Source of the DNA: CAYUZU01 sp964448675
GTDB lineage: Bacteria > Planctomycetota > Phycisphaerae > UBA1845 > Fen-1342
NCBI GenBank assembly: GCA_964448675.1
Contig: CAYUZU010000021.1
Location: 21,980 to 85,979, forward strand
Reading direction: 5' to 3'
Length of the DNA: 64,000 nucleotides
Within the stretch, counting starts at the first letter, position 1; each line of letters begins with the position of its first letter. A program made the translations under genes and the position numbers. The notes under the pieces were generated by a model, which saw nothing but the letters and a program-made list of their open reading frames with translations, was not told the origin of the DNA and searched no databases. Positions 25,455 through 38,988 of this stretch are shown here, one piece after another.

Positions 25455-25808
25455 ATGCCCGCGAATCGCGAGCCCGCGCGTGTCCGCCCGATTCGGGAGC
25501 TGGTCTGGCCGGAAGCGCAGGCGCCGATACAGCCGATGCAGGCCACCGATGAGCGGCGTCACTACCACCGTTACGACGGGCAGCGGCGGCCGGGCGTGAT
25601 GGTGGCACGCCAGGTGGCCCTGCCGGTCGAGTGCGTCGACATCAGTTACGGCGGGATGCAGGTCTTCGCGCCACTGGCAGTGCTGCTGCACCCCGGTGAA
25701 CAGGTTCACATCCGCTTCGAGCAGCACGCCCGCGTCTTCTCCGACGTGTTCACCGTACGCCACGCCAACCCGACCGCCGTCGGTACCGCGATCCACCTGT
25801 CCTTGTGA
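25455..25808 (+). CDS. Single-domain PilZ protein, second of a tandem pair
   Basis: 117 residues, the same length as the preceding gene product. The N-terminal arm RVRPIRELVWP matches the first protein's RVYHIRDMIRP. Both cyclic di-GMP motifs are kept: RHYHR within ERRHYHRYD (near 33-41) and DISYGG (near 67-72). The C-termini also match (GTAIHLRC in the first, GTAIHLSL here). The rest differs, so the copies are old or have diverged for different partners. It lies 44 bases downstream and is presumably co-transcribed. ATG at 25455. Confidence 0.83.
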   Translation: MPANREPARVRPIRELVWPEAQAPIQPMQATDERRHYHRYDGQRRPGVMVARQVALPVECVDISYGGMQVFAPLAVLLHPGEQVHIRFEQHARVFSDVFTVRHANPTAVGTAIHLSL

Positions 25809-25886
25809 CGCGCCGGCCGTGGCGGGGGCGGCGATTGCCGTGTGCGCCGACTCGACCCGCGGCGCCGGCTTCGCTAAGCTCTGGGC

Positions 25887-26756
25887 ATGCCCACCGTGAA
25901 CAAAGCCAAGCTCATGGACGGCCGGGCGCTGGCCGGCCCGCTGCTCGAAACCGCCAAACGCAAGGTCACCCAGATCCATGCCGTCACCGGCCAGCCCCCC
26001 ACCCTGGCGACGGTGATTGTCGGCGACGATCCCGCGTCGCATACGTACGTGCGAATGAAGCGGCGGCGCTGCGAACAGGTCGGCATGCGTTCGGTCCGTG
26101 TCGAGCTGCCGAACGGCACAACGACGGCCGAGCTGGTCGCGGAAATCGATCGCCTGGGTCAGGATGACACCATCCACGGCATCCTGGTGCAGCATCCCGT
26201 CCCGCAGCCGATCGACAAGCGTACCGCCTTCGAGACCATCCCCGTCGCCAAGGACGTCGATGGCGTGACCTCCGCCACGCTCGGGCGCGTGATCCTCGGC
26301 CTGCCGGCGTTCGTGCCCTGCACCCCCGCAGGCATCATGCACCTGCTCAACGCGTACAACGTGCAGATCGACGGATCGCACGCGGTCGTGATTGGCCGCA
26401 GCCCGATCCTGGGCCGCCCGCTGGCGTCGATGCTGATCAACGCCCACGCGACCGTCACGCTGTGCCACTCGCGCACCCGCTCACTGCCGAGCATCGTGCG
26501 CAACGCCGACATCGTCATCGCCGCGGTCGGGCGGCCGCACTTCGTGCAGGGTGGCTGGATTCAGACCGGGGCCGTCGTGATCGATGCGGGCTACAACCCG
26601 GGCAACATCGGCGACGTCGATTTCGCGGGCGCCCATGAGCCCTGCTCGCTGATCACGCCCGTGCCCGGCGGCGTCGGCCCGATGACGATCGCGGTGCTCA
26701 TCGATCACACCGCAGACGCCGCGGCCAGCCAGCTGGGGGTGTCGCTGGAAGCCTGA
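25887..26756 (+). CDS. folD: Bifunctional methylenetetrahydrofolate dehydrogenase/cyclohydrolase FolD
   Basis: Cytoplasmic enzyme converting 5,10-methylene-THF to 10-formyl-THF with NADP. 289 residues, the usual length. The catalytic YVRMK (Tyr/Lys, residues ~52-56) and ILVQHPVP (near 98-105) identify the cyclohydrolase/dehydrogenase cleft; PCTPAGIMHLL near 146 and VVIGRSPILGRPLASML near 169-185 form the NADP site; TPVPGGVGPMT near 258 is the C-terminal signature. The usual KDVDGFH stretch reads KDVDGVT, a small deviation. ATG at 25887, 78 bases after the second PilZ gene. Its end is only 6 bases from the end of the convergent histidine kinase gene. Confidence 0.95.
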   Translation: MPTVNKAKLMDGRALAGPLLETAKRKVTQIHAVTGQPPTLATVIVGDDPASHTYVRMKRRRCEQVGMRSVRVELPNGTTTAELVAEIDRLGQDDTIHGILVQHPVPQPIDKRTAFETIPVAKDVDGVTSATLGRVILGLPAFVPCTPAGIMHLLNAYNVQIDGSHAVVIGRSPILGRPLASMLINAHATVTLCHSRTRSLPSIVRNADIVIAAVGRPHFVQGGWIQTGAVVIDAGYNPGNIGDVDFAGAHEPCSLITPVPGGVGPMTIAVLIDHTADAAASQLGVSLEA

Positions 26757-26762
26757 CGCCTG

Positions 26763-31907
<5,145 letters not shown>

Positions 31908-32161
31908 CAGAAAGACCGATCTACTGCGTATTCATCGGCCTGCCGGCCTACAGTGATCACCCGGCGCAGTGTTAAGATTGCGCTGTGGCGCGGAGCGCCG
32001 CGAGCACGCCCTGTGCCGGCTCTGGTCCGCGAAATCATCGCGCCATGACGCGCTACGCCCAGGCACATCATCCGTTGCGCCGATGGCCGGTTGGCCCCGC
32101 GCCGCTTTCCGGCTAAGGTCCGGGAAGCGAGCGCGGTCAGGGACCGAGAAAGGACAGGACC

Positions 32162-32671
32162 ATGCAGATCATCGCCAGCTACGAAGACGCCATCGCCCGC
32201 AAATACCCCGAGCCGATTGCCATCGCCATCGCCAAGGACCCGCAGGGCAAGTACAACCCGATCACGCTCGGCTGGGCCATGCGCACCTCCCACGACCCGC
32301 CGATGCTCGCGATCTCGATCGGCCTGACGCGCTACTCGCTCGACGCCATCCGCCACGCACAGAGCTTCGTGCTCAGCTTCCCCGCCACCACCATGGTCGA
32401 CGACGCGGTGTTTCATGGCACCAAGTCGGGCCGCGACCTGGACAAGCTCGCCGAATGTGGCACGAAAACCCAGCCCGCGACCAGCATTGACGGGGTGCTG
32501 CTGGCCGACGCCGTGGCCAACTTCGAGTGCGAGCTCGTGGGTGAGCTGACCACCGGCGACCACGTGCTGTTCTCCGGACGGGTGGTGGCGTCGCATATGC
32601 ACGAGGACCCCGCCGTCCGCCTGCTCTATACGCTGGGCAACGAGCAGATGGGCGGTGTCGTGCCCGGGTAG
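32162..32671 (+). CDS. Flavin reductase-like FMN-binding protein
   Basis: A 169-residue soluble protein of the flavin reductase/DIM6-NTAB family, with the split-barrel FMN fold. Visible family features are the ITLGWAMRTSHDPPMLAISIG strand pair (NPITLGW near residue 38), SFVLSFPA near 69, and FECELVGELTTGDHVLFSGRVV towards the end. It could reduce flavin for a partner oxygenase or act as an FMN-binding reductase on its own; no oxygenase is adjacent. It is divergent from the histidine kinase across 254 bases. The ATG at 32162 follows GAAAGGACAGG-type purine-rich DNA. Nothing indicates export. Confidence 0.82.
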   Translation: MQIIASYEDAIARKYPEPIAIAIAKDPQGKYNPITLGWAMRTSHDPPMLAISIGLTRYSLDAIRHAQSFVLSFPATTMVDDAVFHGTKSGRDLDKLAECGTKTQPATSIDGVLLADAVANFECELVGELTTGDHVLFSGRVVASHMHEDPAVRLLYTLGNEQMGGVVPG

Positions 32672-32729
32672 CTATAATTGCAGCAGTGGGCCGTAAACGC
32701 GTATGTTGGCAGGGAAGGGAGGACATGAC

Positions 32730-34184
32730 ATGCTCGACCGCGTGTTACTGCAGTACACGACCGCTGCTCGGATCGTCACGATCGCGCTCGTCGTCGGCCT
32801 GGCCAATGCCGCCTGTGCCGACCTGTCGCAACCGGGCCCCTACGCCGCCGGCTGGACCGAAGTCAGCGTGCCCCGGCCGGGCGGCGGCAGTTTCACGGCC
32901 AAGCTCTTCTACCCCGCGACATCCGGCGGCGACGGTGCGCCCTACGACGGCAGCGGCGCCCCGTACCCGGGGATATCGTTCGGCCACGGGTTCTTCCAGT
33001 CGGTCGAGCAGTATGACTCCACCCTGGAGCACCTTGCCTCGCATGGCTACCTGGTGATCGCGACGCGGTCGCAGGGCGGGCTGTTTCCCAGCCATTCGCA
33101 GTACGCCGTCGACATGCGTGCCTGCCTGACCTGGCTCGAAACGCAGCACGATGACCCGGGCGCCGCGCTCTACCAGCAGGTGGCCGTGGACCGTTTCGGC
33201 ATGTCCGGCCATTCCATGGGCGGTGGCGCGAGCATCCTCGCTACCGCGCAGGATCCCCGCGTGAAGGTGCTGGCCAACATGGCCGCGGCGGACACCAATC
33301 CGTCCGCGATCGACGCCATGCCGAACATCACGGTGCCCGTGTGCCTGATCGCCGGCGATCAGGACGGGCTCGTCCCGGTCGAGTCGCACGGGCAGCTCAT
33401 GTACGACAACGGCAACCCGCCGCTGCAATTGCCGGTCATCGTCGGCGGCTTTCACTGCGGCTTCGTTGACGGCTGGTTTTTTGGTTGTGATTCGGGCGGC
33501 ATCTCGCGTGCGGCCCAGCTCGCGCTGACGCGCCAACTCCTGACGCAGTTCTTCAACCTGTACCTCAAGGACGACCAGAGCGTCTGGCGGCAGGTGTGGG
33601 GGCCGGAGCGGGACCAGCTCGCCGGCGTGCAGACCCAGGCCGCGCCCGGCTTCTCGCTGCTGCCGGGTTCATCGGAACTGGCAGCGGCCGGCGGCACGAG
33701 CGCCGCGATCGAGCTGACGGTGACCAACGAAGGCCCGCTGCCTGACAGCTACGCGCTCTTCGCCGAAGACAACACCTGGGATGTCACCCTCACGCCGACG
33801 CAGACGGCGGTGCTCGACGTCGGGGCCAGTAGCCTCATCACGATTGAGATCAGCGTCCCGGCGGAGGGCACGCTCGGAGAAGATACGGCGTTGATCAGCG
33901 CGCGCTCGGGCAACGACGGCGGGACGCGCGTCTACGCGGAAGTGACCACGACCCGATTGAATGTCTGCCGCGGCGACAGTAATTGCGACGAGGTGATCAA
34001 CTGGCGCGATATCGACTACTTCGTCGCGGCCCAGAACGACAACGTCAGCGGCTGGACGGCCCTGTTCGCCCCGGCGGCCCCGCCGTGCCCGTTCGCCAAC
34101 AACGATGTCAACGCCGACGGCACCGTCAACTGGCGCGACGTCGACCCGTTCGTGACGCTGCAAAACACGACTTGCGGGGACTGA
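32730..34184 (+). CDS. Secreted PETase/cutinase-like polyesterase with NEW3-like and dockerin-like domains
   Basis: Predicted exported serine hydrolase of 484 residues. GGGAGG seven bases before the ATG at 32730 sets the start over an in-frame ATG at 32703. A signal peptide ends near residue 30. The catalytic domain (~32-300) resembles the cutinase/PETase group: LASHGYLVIA, DRFGMSGHSMGGGAS with nucleophile Ser162, ITVPVCLIAGDQDGLVPV with Asp212, and VGGFHCGF with His242. PETase of Ideonella has S160, D206 and H237. Its Trp185 place is Ala/Asp-rich here. A NEW3-like beta domain (~310-405) and two calcium-loop repeats NWRDIDYF/NWRDVDPF (~415-484) follow. Polyester or lipid ester activity is inferred from family. 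Confidence 0.82.
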   Translation: MLDRVLLQYTTAARIVTIALVVGLANAACADLSQPGPYAAGWTEVSVPRPGGGSFTAKLFYPATSGGDGAPYDGSGAPYPGISFGHGFFQSVEQYDSTLEHLASHGYLVIATRSQGGLFPSHSQYAVDMRACLTWLETQHDDPGAALYQQVAVDRFGMSGHSMGGGASILATAQDPRVKVLANMAAADTNPSAIDAMPNITVPVCLIAGDQDGLVPVESHGQLMYDNGNPPLQLPVIVGGFHCGFVDGWFFGCDSGGISRAAQLALTRQLLTQFFNLYLKDDQSVWRQVWGPERDQLAGVQTQAAPGFSLLPGSSELAAAGGTSAAIELTVTNEGPLPDSYALFAEDNTWDVTLTPTQTAVLDVGASSLITIEISVPAEGTLGEDTALISARSGNDGGTRVYAEVTTTRLNVCRGDSNCDEVINWRDIDYFVAAQNDNVSGWTALFAPAAPPCPFANNDVNADGTVNWRDVDPFVTLQNTTCGD

Positions 34185-34199
34185 GCGCGGGCGGCACGA

Positions 34200-35330
34200 T
34201 CAGGCGGTGTGGTGCCCGCCGCGCCGGCGCGGCGTCGCCATGATGTCCGCCTCGATCCGTGCAGGCCGAGCGAGCAGGCACAGGTGAATCAGGTCATACA
34301 ACGCGGGTCGGAGGCGTTCGCGTGCCGCGCCCATGCCCGCCAGGGCCTGCACGTGGCCGGCGTCTTCGGTGATTCGCTCGAACCCATACGAGCCGGCGTC
34401 CGCCCGCAGCGAGCGCGCGACGCGATGCACCGTATCCAGGTCGTCCGCCTCGTACGCCGCGGCCATCTCGCGCGCCTTGTCGGGCAGCGCTGCGACGAAT
34501 TCGTTGATCAGCGGCGCCAGGCGATCGTCATTCGCGAGCGAGCTGATCAGCGGCTCGTGGCGCAGTGACGCGAACAGCTCCTCCAGCGCGCGGCGCGTGA
34601 GGGGCTTGGTCAGGTAGCCCGTGCAGCCGACCTCCGCACAGCGCAGCTGCAGATCGGCCCCGCTCTGCACCGCGAGCCCCACGATCGGCCCGAGGTAGCC
34701 GTTGCTGCGCAGCGACGAGGTCAGCGCGAACGGGTCGTACACTTCGCTGTCCAGGTCGATGAGGATCAGGTCGAAGTCGGCCTCCAGCGTGGTCTCGATC
34801 GCATCGTCACCGCCGAGGGCACACGTGAGGTCGACGTTGAGCTCGTCGATGAGACTCGCGATCAGGTGCTGCATCTTGGGCGATTCGTTGACCAGCAGCA
34901 GCGACACGTGCTGCGCCCCCTCCGCAAACAGCTCCACGTCGATCGGCCGCTCGAACTCCACGCCCGCCTCGTATACCGATCCCGATCCGACGAGATAGCG
35001 GCAGCGGGCGATCCAGCCGCGCACCACCTGCTCGAAGCCGTGCGACCCGCGCAGCAGCACCCGGCACGCCGTATCCGGGTACACGAACTGCCCCACCAAC
35101 AGCCCCACCCCGCCCCCGCTCAGATTCCGCGGCACGGTGCAGTGGTGCGCCGTCGTCTCGCCGCGCGGCAGTTCGATCGTCAGATCCGCCACGCGATAGC
35201 CGAAACGCTCGCTGGAGCGGCGATCGATGCCGGGCGCGTCGACGGCGTCCTGGTCGAGCCGCTCCAGCAGCTTGTCGATCGTGCGGCGGTCCGCTCGCAG
35301 CGGTAATGGGCGCGTGTCGTTCAAAGTCAC
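34200..35330 (-). CDS. PilZ-REC-HPt protein with degenerate phosphorelay domains
   Basis: 376 residues from a GTG at 35330 (a TTG at 35324 has better-spaced AGGG). PilZ domain at ~36-135 with R38-SSE-R42 and N69-L-S71-x-x-G74, so cyclic di-GMP binding looks intact. A receiver-like domain at ~140-258 keeps the central Asp192 and Lys242 but has Asn-Glu in place of the acidic pair and Ala for the switch Thr. The C-terminal HPt-like helices (~262-355) read VARSLRADAGSYGF where HPt proteins read LAHxLKGxAGSYGF; the phosphorylated His is Arg306. The protein likely acts as a c-di-GMP-dependent scaffold rather than in phosphotransfer. It ends 15 bases from the convergent esterase gene. Confidence 0.8.
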   Translation of the reverse strand: MTLNDTRPLPLRADRRTIDKLLERLDQDAVDAPGIDRRSSERFGYRVADLTIELPRGETTAHHCTVPRNLSGGGVGLLVGQFVYPDTACRVLLRGSHGFEQVVRGWIARCRYLVGSGSVYEAGVEFERPIDVELFAEGAQHVSLLLVNESPKMQHLIASLIDELNVDLTCALGGDDAIETTLEADFDLILIDLDSEVYDPFALTSSLRSNGYLGPIVGLAVQSGADLQLRCAEVGCTGYLTKPLTRRALEELFASLRHEPLISSLANDDRLAPLINEFVAALPDKAREMAAAYEADDLDTVHRVARSLRADAGSYGFERITEDAGHVQALAGMGAARERLRPALYDLIHLCLLARPARIEADIMATPRRRGGHHTA

Positions 35331-35548
35331 ATCCCTGCTCAGATGGCCGCCGCGGCGGGCGTTACCCCACGCCAACCGCGGCGCGACGCCCATGACTATC
35401 GGTTGGCCCGCAAGCGGGGGTCCAGCCCGGGGACGCAGGCGGCAGGCCACCAGCCGAACGTCTGATAATGGTCCGATCACCGGCTGATCATCCCGGCTGA
35501 AGGCCCCGCCGCCGGCAGCCCCGATCACGTGGCGGCAATCCCTGCCGA

Positions 35549-35941
35549 TCAGGGCGCGAGACGTGCCAGGATCAGCCGGACGGCGGGCTCGACGGCGAAG
35601 TCCCGCCACGCTGCCGGCGCCACCCACTCGACGGCGTGATAGCCCAGCGGCAACACCTGGTCCGTCGCGACCGGACAGACGAACCAGTCGTAGCGGACCA
35701 CACGGCCGGCCGCGCTGTGCTGCAACGGCGCTTGCGGCCAGCAGGTCGGCAATGCGACCCCCAACGCCACCGCGCAGTGTCGCTGCAGCGTCGCTTCCGG
35801 ATTGCTGGTCGCCGGCACCGGCGCGCCGGGCAGCGTCCATGTGTCGTCGCTCGCCGGCCCCGTCTGCACGAGCAGCACCCGCGCCGCCGGGCCACGCAGC
35901 AAAGCGAGCACGAAATGGTCCATGGGGCCGGTTTGACGATT
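35549..35941 (-). CDS. Nudix-fold protein lacking catalytic glutamates
   Basis: 130 residues from the ATG at 35941 (another ATG at 35923; no clear ribosome site for either). The layout is Nudix-like: an opening strand DHFVLALLRG, WTLPGAPVP where Nudix enzymes have WxLPGGxxE, a helix PEATLQRHCAVALGV in the place of the REUxEExGU box, then VRYDWFVCPV and VEWVAPAAW. The two Glu that bind metal are replaced (HCAVALG), so hydrolysis is doubtful. It may be a binding or regulatory domain, as in some transcription factors and MutY. Divergent from the epimerase gene. The 218-base gap to the PilZ-REC gene holds no recognisable feature. Confidence 0.6.
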   Translation of the reverse strand, partial: NRQTGPMDHFVLALLRGPAARVLLVQTGPASDDTWTLPGAPVPATSNPEATLQRHCAVALGVALPTCWPQAPLQHSAAGRVVRYDWFVCPVATDQVLPLGYHAVEWVAPAAWRDFAVEPAVRLILARLAP

Positions 35942-36000
35942 CATGGCCGCTGACGGTACAAAGATCGCCGACAAGCGTCCATGACCATGCGGGAGCCACC

Positions 36001-36936
36001 ATGCGCGTATTGATCACCGGATCGAGCGGTCAGATCGGCACCAACGTCGGGCTTAAGCTGCTGGAGCGCGGCGATGAGGTGGTGGGCATCGACTGGCGCC
36101 CCAACACCTGGACCGACCAGCTGCCGACCGTGATTGCCGACCTGCGTGACGCGGCCCCCGGTGAGCTGCCGGTGGACGGCAAGTTCGACTGCGTGGTGCA
36201 CCTCGCGGCCCATGCCAAGGTCTTCGAGCTGGTCGAGCACCCTGACCGCGCGCTGGAGAACGTCAACACGCTCTTCCGGGCGTTGGAATTCGCCCGGGTG
36301 ACGAACACGCCGATGATCTTCGGCAGCTCGCGCGAGGTGTATGGCGACATTCACCGCCACGTGACCGAGGAGAACCAGGCCGACTTCGTCATCGCCGAGA
36401 GCCCCTACAGTGCATCGAAGATCGCCGGCGAAGCCTTCATCTACTCTTACGTGAAGTGCTATGACCTGCCGTGCCTGATCTTCCGCTTCAGCAACGTGTA
36501 TGGCCGCTACGACTGCGATATTGACCGGCTGGAGCGCGTGATCCCGCTGTTCATCCATCGCATCGTCCAGGGCGAGCCGATCGTGGTGTTCGGCCCGGAC
36601 AAGGTGCTGGACTTCACCTGGGTCGACGACTGCGCCACCGGCATCATCCAGGGCATCGACGCCCTTGTTACCGGCAAGGTCAGACGTGAAACCGTCAACC
36701 TCGCGTACGGCCAGGGGTCGACGCTGATGGATCTGGTGAATCTGATTGCCCTGACCCTGCGCAAGGAGCCCAACGCGCGGTACGAGCCCTCGCGCCCCGG
36801 CGAAGTGACGCGCTACGTCGCCGACATCCGCAAGGCGCGCGAACTGCTCGGGTATCAGCCGACGACCCCGCTGACCGCCGGCGTGCCGCGTGCCATCCGC
36901 TGGCAGCAGGAGATGGGCTATCTGCCGCAGAGCTAG
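36001..36936 (+). CDS. NAD-dependent nucleotide-sugar epimerase/dehydratase (SDR)
   Basis: A 311-residue extended short-chain dehydrogenase. The NAD motif ITGSSGQIGTNVG (GxxGxxG) is at residues 5-17, an acidic ribose anchor IDW near 31, the strand VVHLAAHAKVFE near 63-74, SSREVYGD near 103-110 and the catalytic YSASK near 138-142. Members epimerise, dehydrate or reduce UDP- or GDP-sugars for surface polysaccharides. The exact substrate is not evident. ATG at 36001 with GGGAG upstream. The lpxK gene follows after 12 bases, so the pair probably serves envelope glycolipid synthesis. Confidence 0.9.
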   Translation: MRVLITGSSGQIGTNVGLKLLERGDEVVGIDWRPNTWTDQLPTVIADLRDAAPGELPVDGKFDCVVHLAAHAKVFELVEHPDRALENVNTLFRALEFARVTNTPMIFGSSREVYGDIHRHVTEENQADFVIAESPYSASKIAGEAFIYSYVKCYDLPCLIFRFSNVYGRYDCDIDRLERVIPLFIHRIVQGEPIVVFGPDKVLDFTWVDDCATGIIQGIDALVTGKVRRETVNLAYGQGSTLMDLVNLIALTLRKEPNARYEPSRPGEVTRYVADIRKARELLGYQPTTPLTAGVPRAIRWQQEMGYLPQS

Positions 36937-36948
36937 CCACGACCCGCC

Positions 36949-37998
36949 ATGCCCGCCACGCCGTCCGGAAAAACCGTGAGTCGCCGTGTCGCATCCGGGC
37001 CGTCCCTGCGGCGCTGGTTGCGACCGCTGTCGGCGGTGTACGGGGGCCTGGTCCGCGTCCGCAACCGCTACTTCGACATCGTCCCCGCGGCCCGCCAGCG
37101 CGCGGACGTTCCGGTCATCAGCGTCGGCAACATCACTGTCGGCGGCACCGGCAAGACGCCCATGGTGATCGAAATCGTGCGCCGGCTGCGCGACCGGAAC
37201 CGCCGCCCCGCCATCCTTACCCGCGGCTACAAGGCCCGCCCGGGTGAAGAGGCCGACGAAGTGCTGGAGTTTCGCGACGCGCTCGGCAACATTCCCATCG
37301 TCGTCAACGCCGACCGCGTCAGCGGCGCCACCGCGGCCGTTCACGAGCACGGTGCCGATTGCCTCGTGATGGACGACGGCTTTCAGCACCGCCGACTGGC
37401 CCGCGACCTCGACATCGTCCTGATCGACGCGCTGCGACCGTGGGGCGGCGGGACCGTGCTGCCGGCCGGCCGGCTGCGCGAGCCGCTGCGCAACCTGCGC
37501 CGCGCCGACCTGTTCATCATCACGCGCGCCAACCAGGTCGCGCCCCGCATGTGCGACCGGATTCGCGCCAAGCTTGCCCGCCTGGCCAGCGACAAGCCCA
37601 TCGTCGCCGTCGGGGTCGAGCCCGACGTGCTGATCGACCTGCGCGGCCAGCCGGTCGACATCGCCACGCTGGGCGGCCGCCGCGTGCTGGCGGTGTGCGG
37701 ACTGGGCAACCCGGCCACATTCGTCGAGCTGGTGCGACCGCTTGCCGGCGACTGCCAGTCGCTCGTCTTCGCCGATCATCAGCACTATGGCGACGCCCAG
37801 GTCGAGCGGATCCGCCGCACGGCCGCGCATGGAAATGCCGACGTGGTGGTGACAACGCGGAAGGATTGGGTCAAACTGGTACCCCAGTGGCGGGATGACG
37901 GCCCGCCATTGCTGCGTCTCGATGTGCGCCCGGCCTGGCTGGGCGACACCACGCCGCTCGACGATCACCTGCGCCAGGCGCTGGAGAAGGCCCGTTGA
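36949..37998 (+). CDS. lpxK: Tetraacyldisaccharide 4'-kinase (lipid A synthesis)
   Basis: Membrane-associated kinase adding the 4'-phosphate of lipid A. 349 residues, slightly longer than E. coli LpxK (~328). The P-loop sits in SVGNITVGGTGKTPMV near residues 58-73 and the second hallmark MDDGFQHRRL near 140-149; ILTRGYKARPG and ALRPWGGGTVLPAGRLREP are also typical. It shows that the organism makes lipid A and thus has a Gram-negative type outer membrane. The stop overlaps the TTG start of the next gene (TTGA), so the two are translationally coupled. Confidence 0.95.
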   Translation: MPATPSGKTVSRRVASGPSLRRWLRPLSAVYGGLVRVRNRYFDIVPAARQRADVPVISVGNITVGGTGKTPMVIEIVRRLRDRNRRPAILTRGYKARPGEEADEVLEFRDALGNIPIVVNADRVSGATAAVHEHGADCLVMDDGFQHRRLARDLDIVLIDALRPWGGGTVLPAGRLREPLRNLRRADLFIITRANQVAPRMCDRIRAKLARLASDKPIVAVGVEPDVLIDLRGQPVDIATLGGRRVLAVCGLGNPATFVELVRPLAGDCQSLVFADHQHYGDAQVERIRRTAAHGNADVVVTTRKDWVKLVPQWRDDGPPLLRLDVRPAWLGDTTPLDDHLRQALEKAR

Positions 37999-38978
37999 CC
38001 GACGGACAGCTGCCCACATCACGCCCCCCGGCCCTCGACCGCAACAGGATTCACCTCATCTCCCGTACCGAACGCGAGCACAAGGTCGCCGTCGCCGCAC
38101 TGGCCCAGCCGACTCCCGCGGGTTGCTCGTTCAGCGACTGGCTGGCCGGCCTGCCGGACTTCCTCGGGGCAGCCGAGCTGCGCCGCGTGGTGGACGCCGT
38201 GGTCGCGGCGCGCCGCGCCGGGCGGCCGGTGGTCTTCGGCTTTGGCGGACACGTGATCAAGACGGGCTGCTCGCCGCTGGTCATCGACCTGATCCGCCGC
38301 GGCGTCATCACCGCCGTCACGACGAACGGCTCCGGGGCGATTCACGATCTCGAACTCGCCGAGACCGGCGCCACCAGCGAAGAGGTCGCTGACACGATTC
38401 GCGACGGCACCTTCGGCATGGTGCGCGAAACCTGTGAGCGGATGAACGCTGCCGCGGTCGCGGGGGCCCGCGGCATTGGTCTGGGCCGCGCCGTCGGCGA
38501 TCTCGTCCGCGCGAGCGACGCCCCGCACAAGAACCTGAGCATCTTCGCCGCCGCCGCCGAGGCCGACATCCCCGCCACGGTGCACGTCGCCATCGGCACC
38601 GACACCGTGCACATGTTCCCCGATGCGGATGGGGCCGCGCTCGGGGCGGCCACGCTGGCGGACTTTCACCTGATCTGCGACGTGGTGGCGGACATGGGCG
38701 CGGCCGAGCCCGGCGCCGCCGGCGGCATCTGGTTGAACGCGGGCTCGGCGGTGATCCTGCCCGAGGTCTTTCTCAAGGCGGTCTCCGTCGCGCGCAACCT
38801 CGGCCACCCGCTGCACGGCATGCACACGGCGAACTTCGATATGCTGCGGCACTACCGGCCGACCCAGAACGTCATCACCCGTCCGGTCGACGCGGGCTGC
38901 GGCCATGCCCTGATCGGCCAGCACGAGATCCTGCTGCCGCTGCTGCGGCAGGCGATCATCGAAGCCCTGGATGCGTGA
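37995..38978 (+). CDS. Uncharacterised conserved protein coupled to lpxK
   Basis: 327 residues, TTG start at 37995 overlapping the lpxK stop, with GGAGAAGG upstream. I do not recognise a confirmed family. The sequence has a Gly/His stretch VFGFGGHVIKTGCSPLVIDLI near residues 80-100, then TAVTTNGSGAIHDLELAETGATSEEV (TTNGSGAIHD near 106), then LHGMHTANFDMLRHYRP near 280. The Rossmann-like alternation of hydrophobic strands and the TTNGSGAIHD loop recall NAD-dependent deoxyhypusine-synthase-like folds, but this is a weak impression. The coupling suggests a role in envelope biogenesis or a shared need for co-expression. Confidence 0.6.
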   Translation: MTDGQLPTSRPPALDRNRIHLISRTEREHKVAVAALAQPTPAGCSFSDWLAGLPDFLGAAELRRVVDAVVAARRAGRPVVFGFGGHVIKTGCSPLVIDLIRRGVITAVTTNGSGAIHDLELAETGATSEEVADTIRDGTFGMVRETCERMNAAAVAGARGIGLGRAVGDLVRASDAPHKNLSIFAAAAEADIPATVHVAIGTDTVHMFPDADGAALGAATLADFHLICDVVADMGAAEPGAAGGIWLNAGSAVILPEVFLKAVSVARNLGHPLHGMHTANFDMLRHYRPTQNVITRPVDAGCGHALIGQHEILLPLLRQAIIEALDA

Positions 38979-38988
38979 GGCACGCGCC

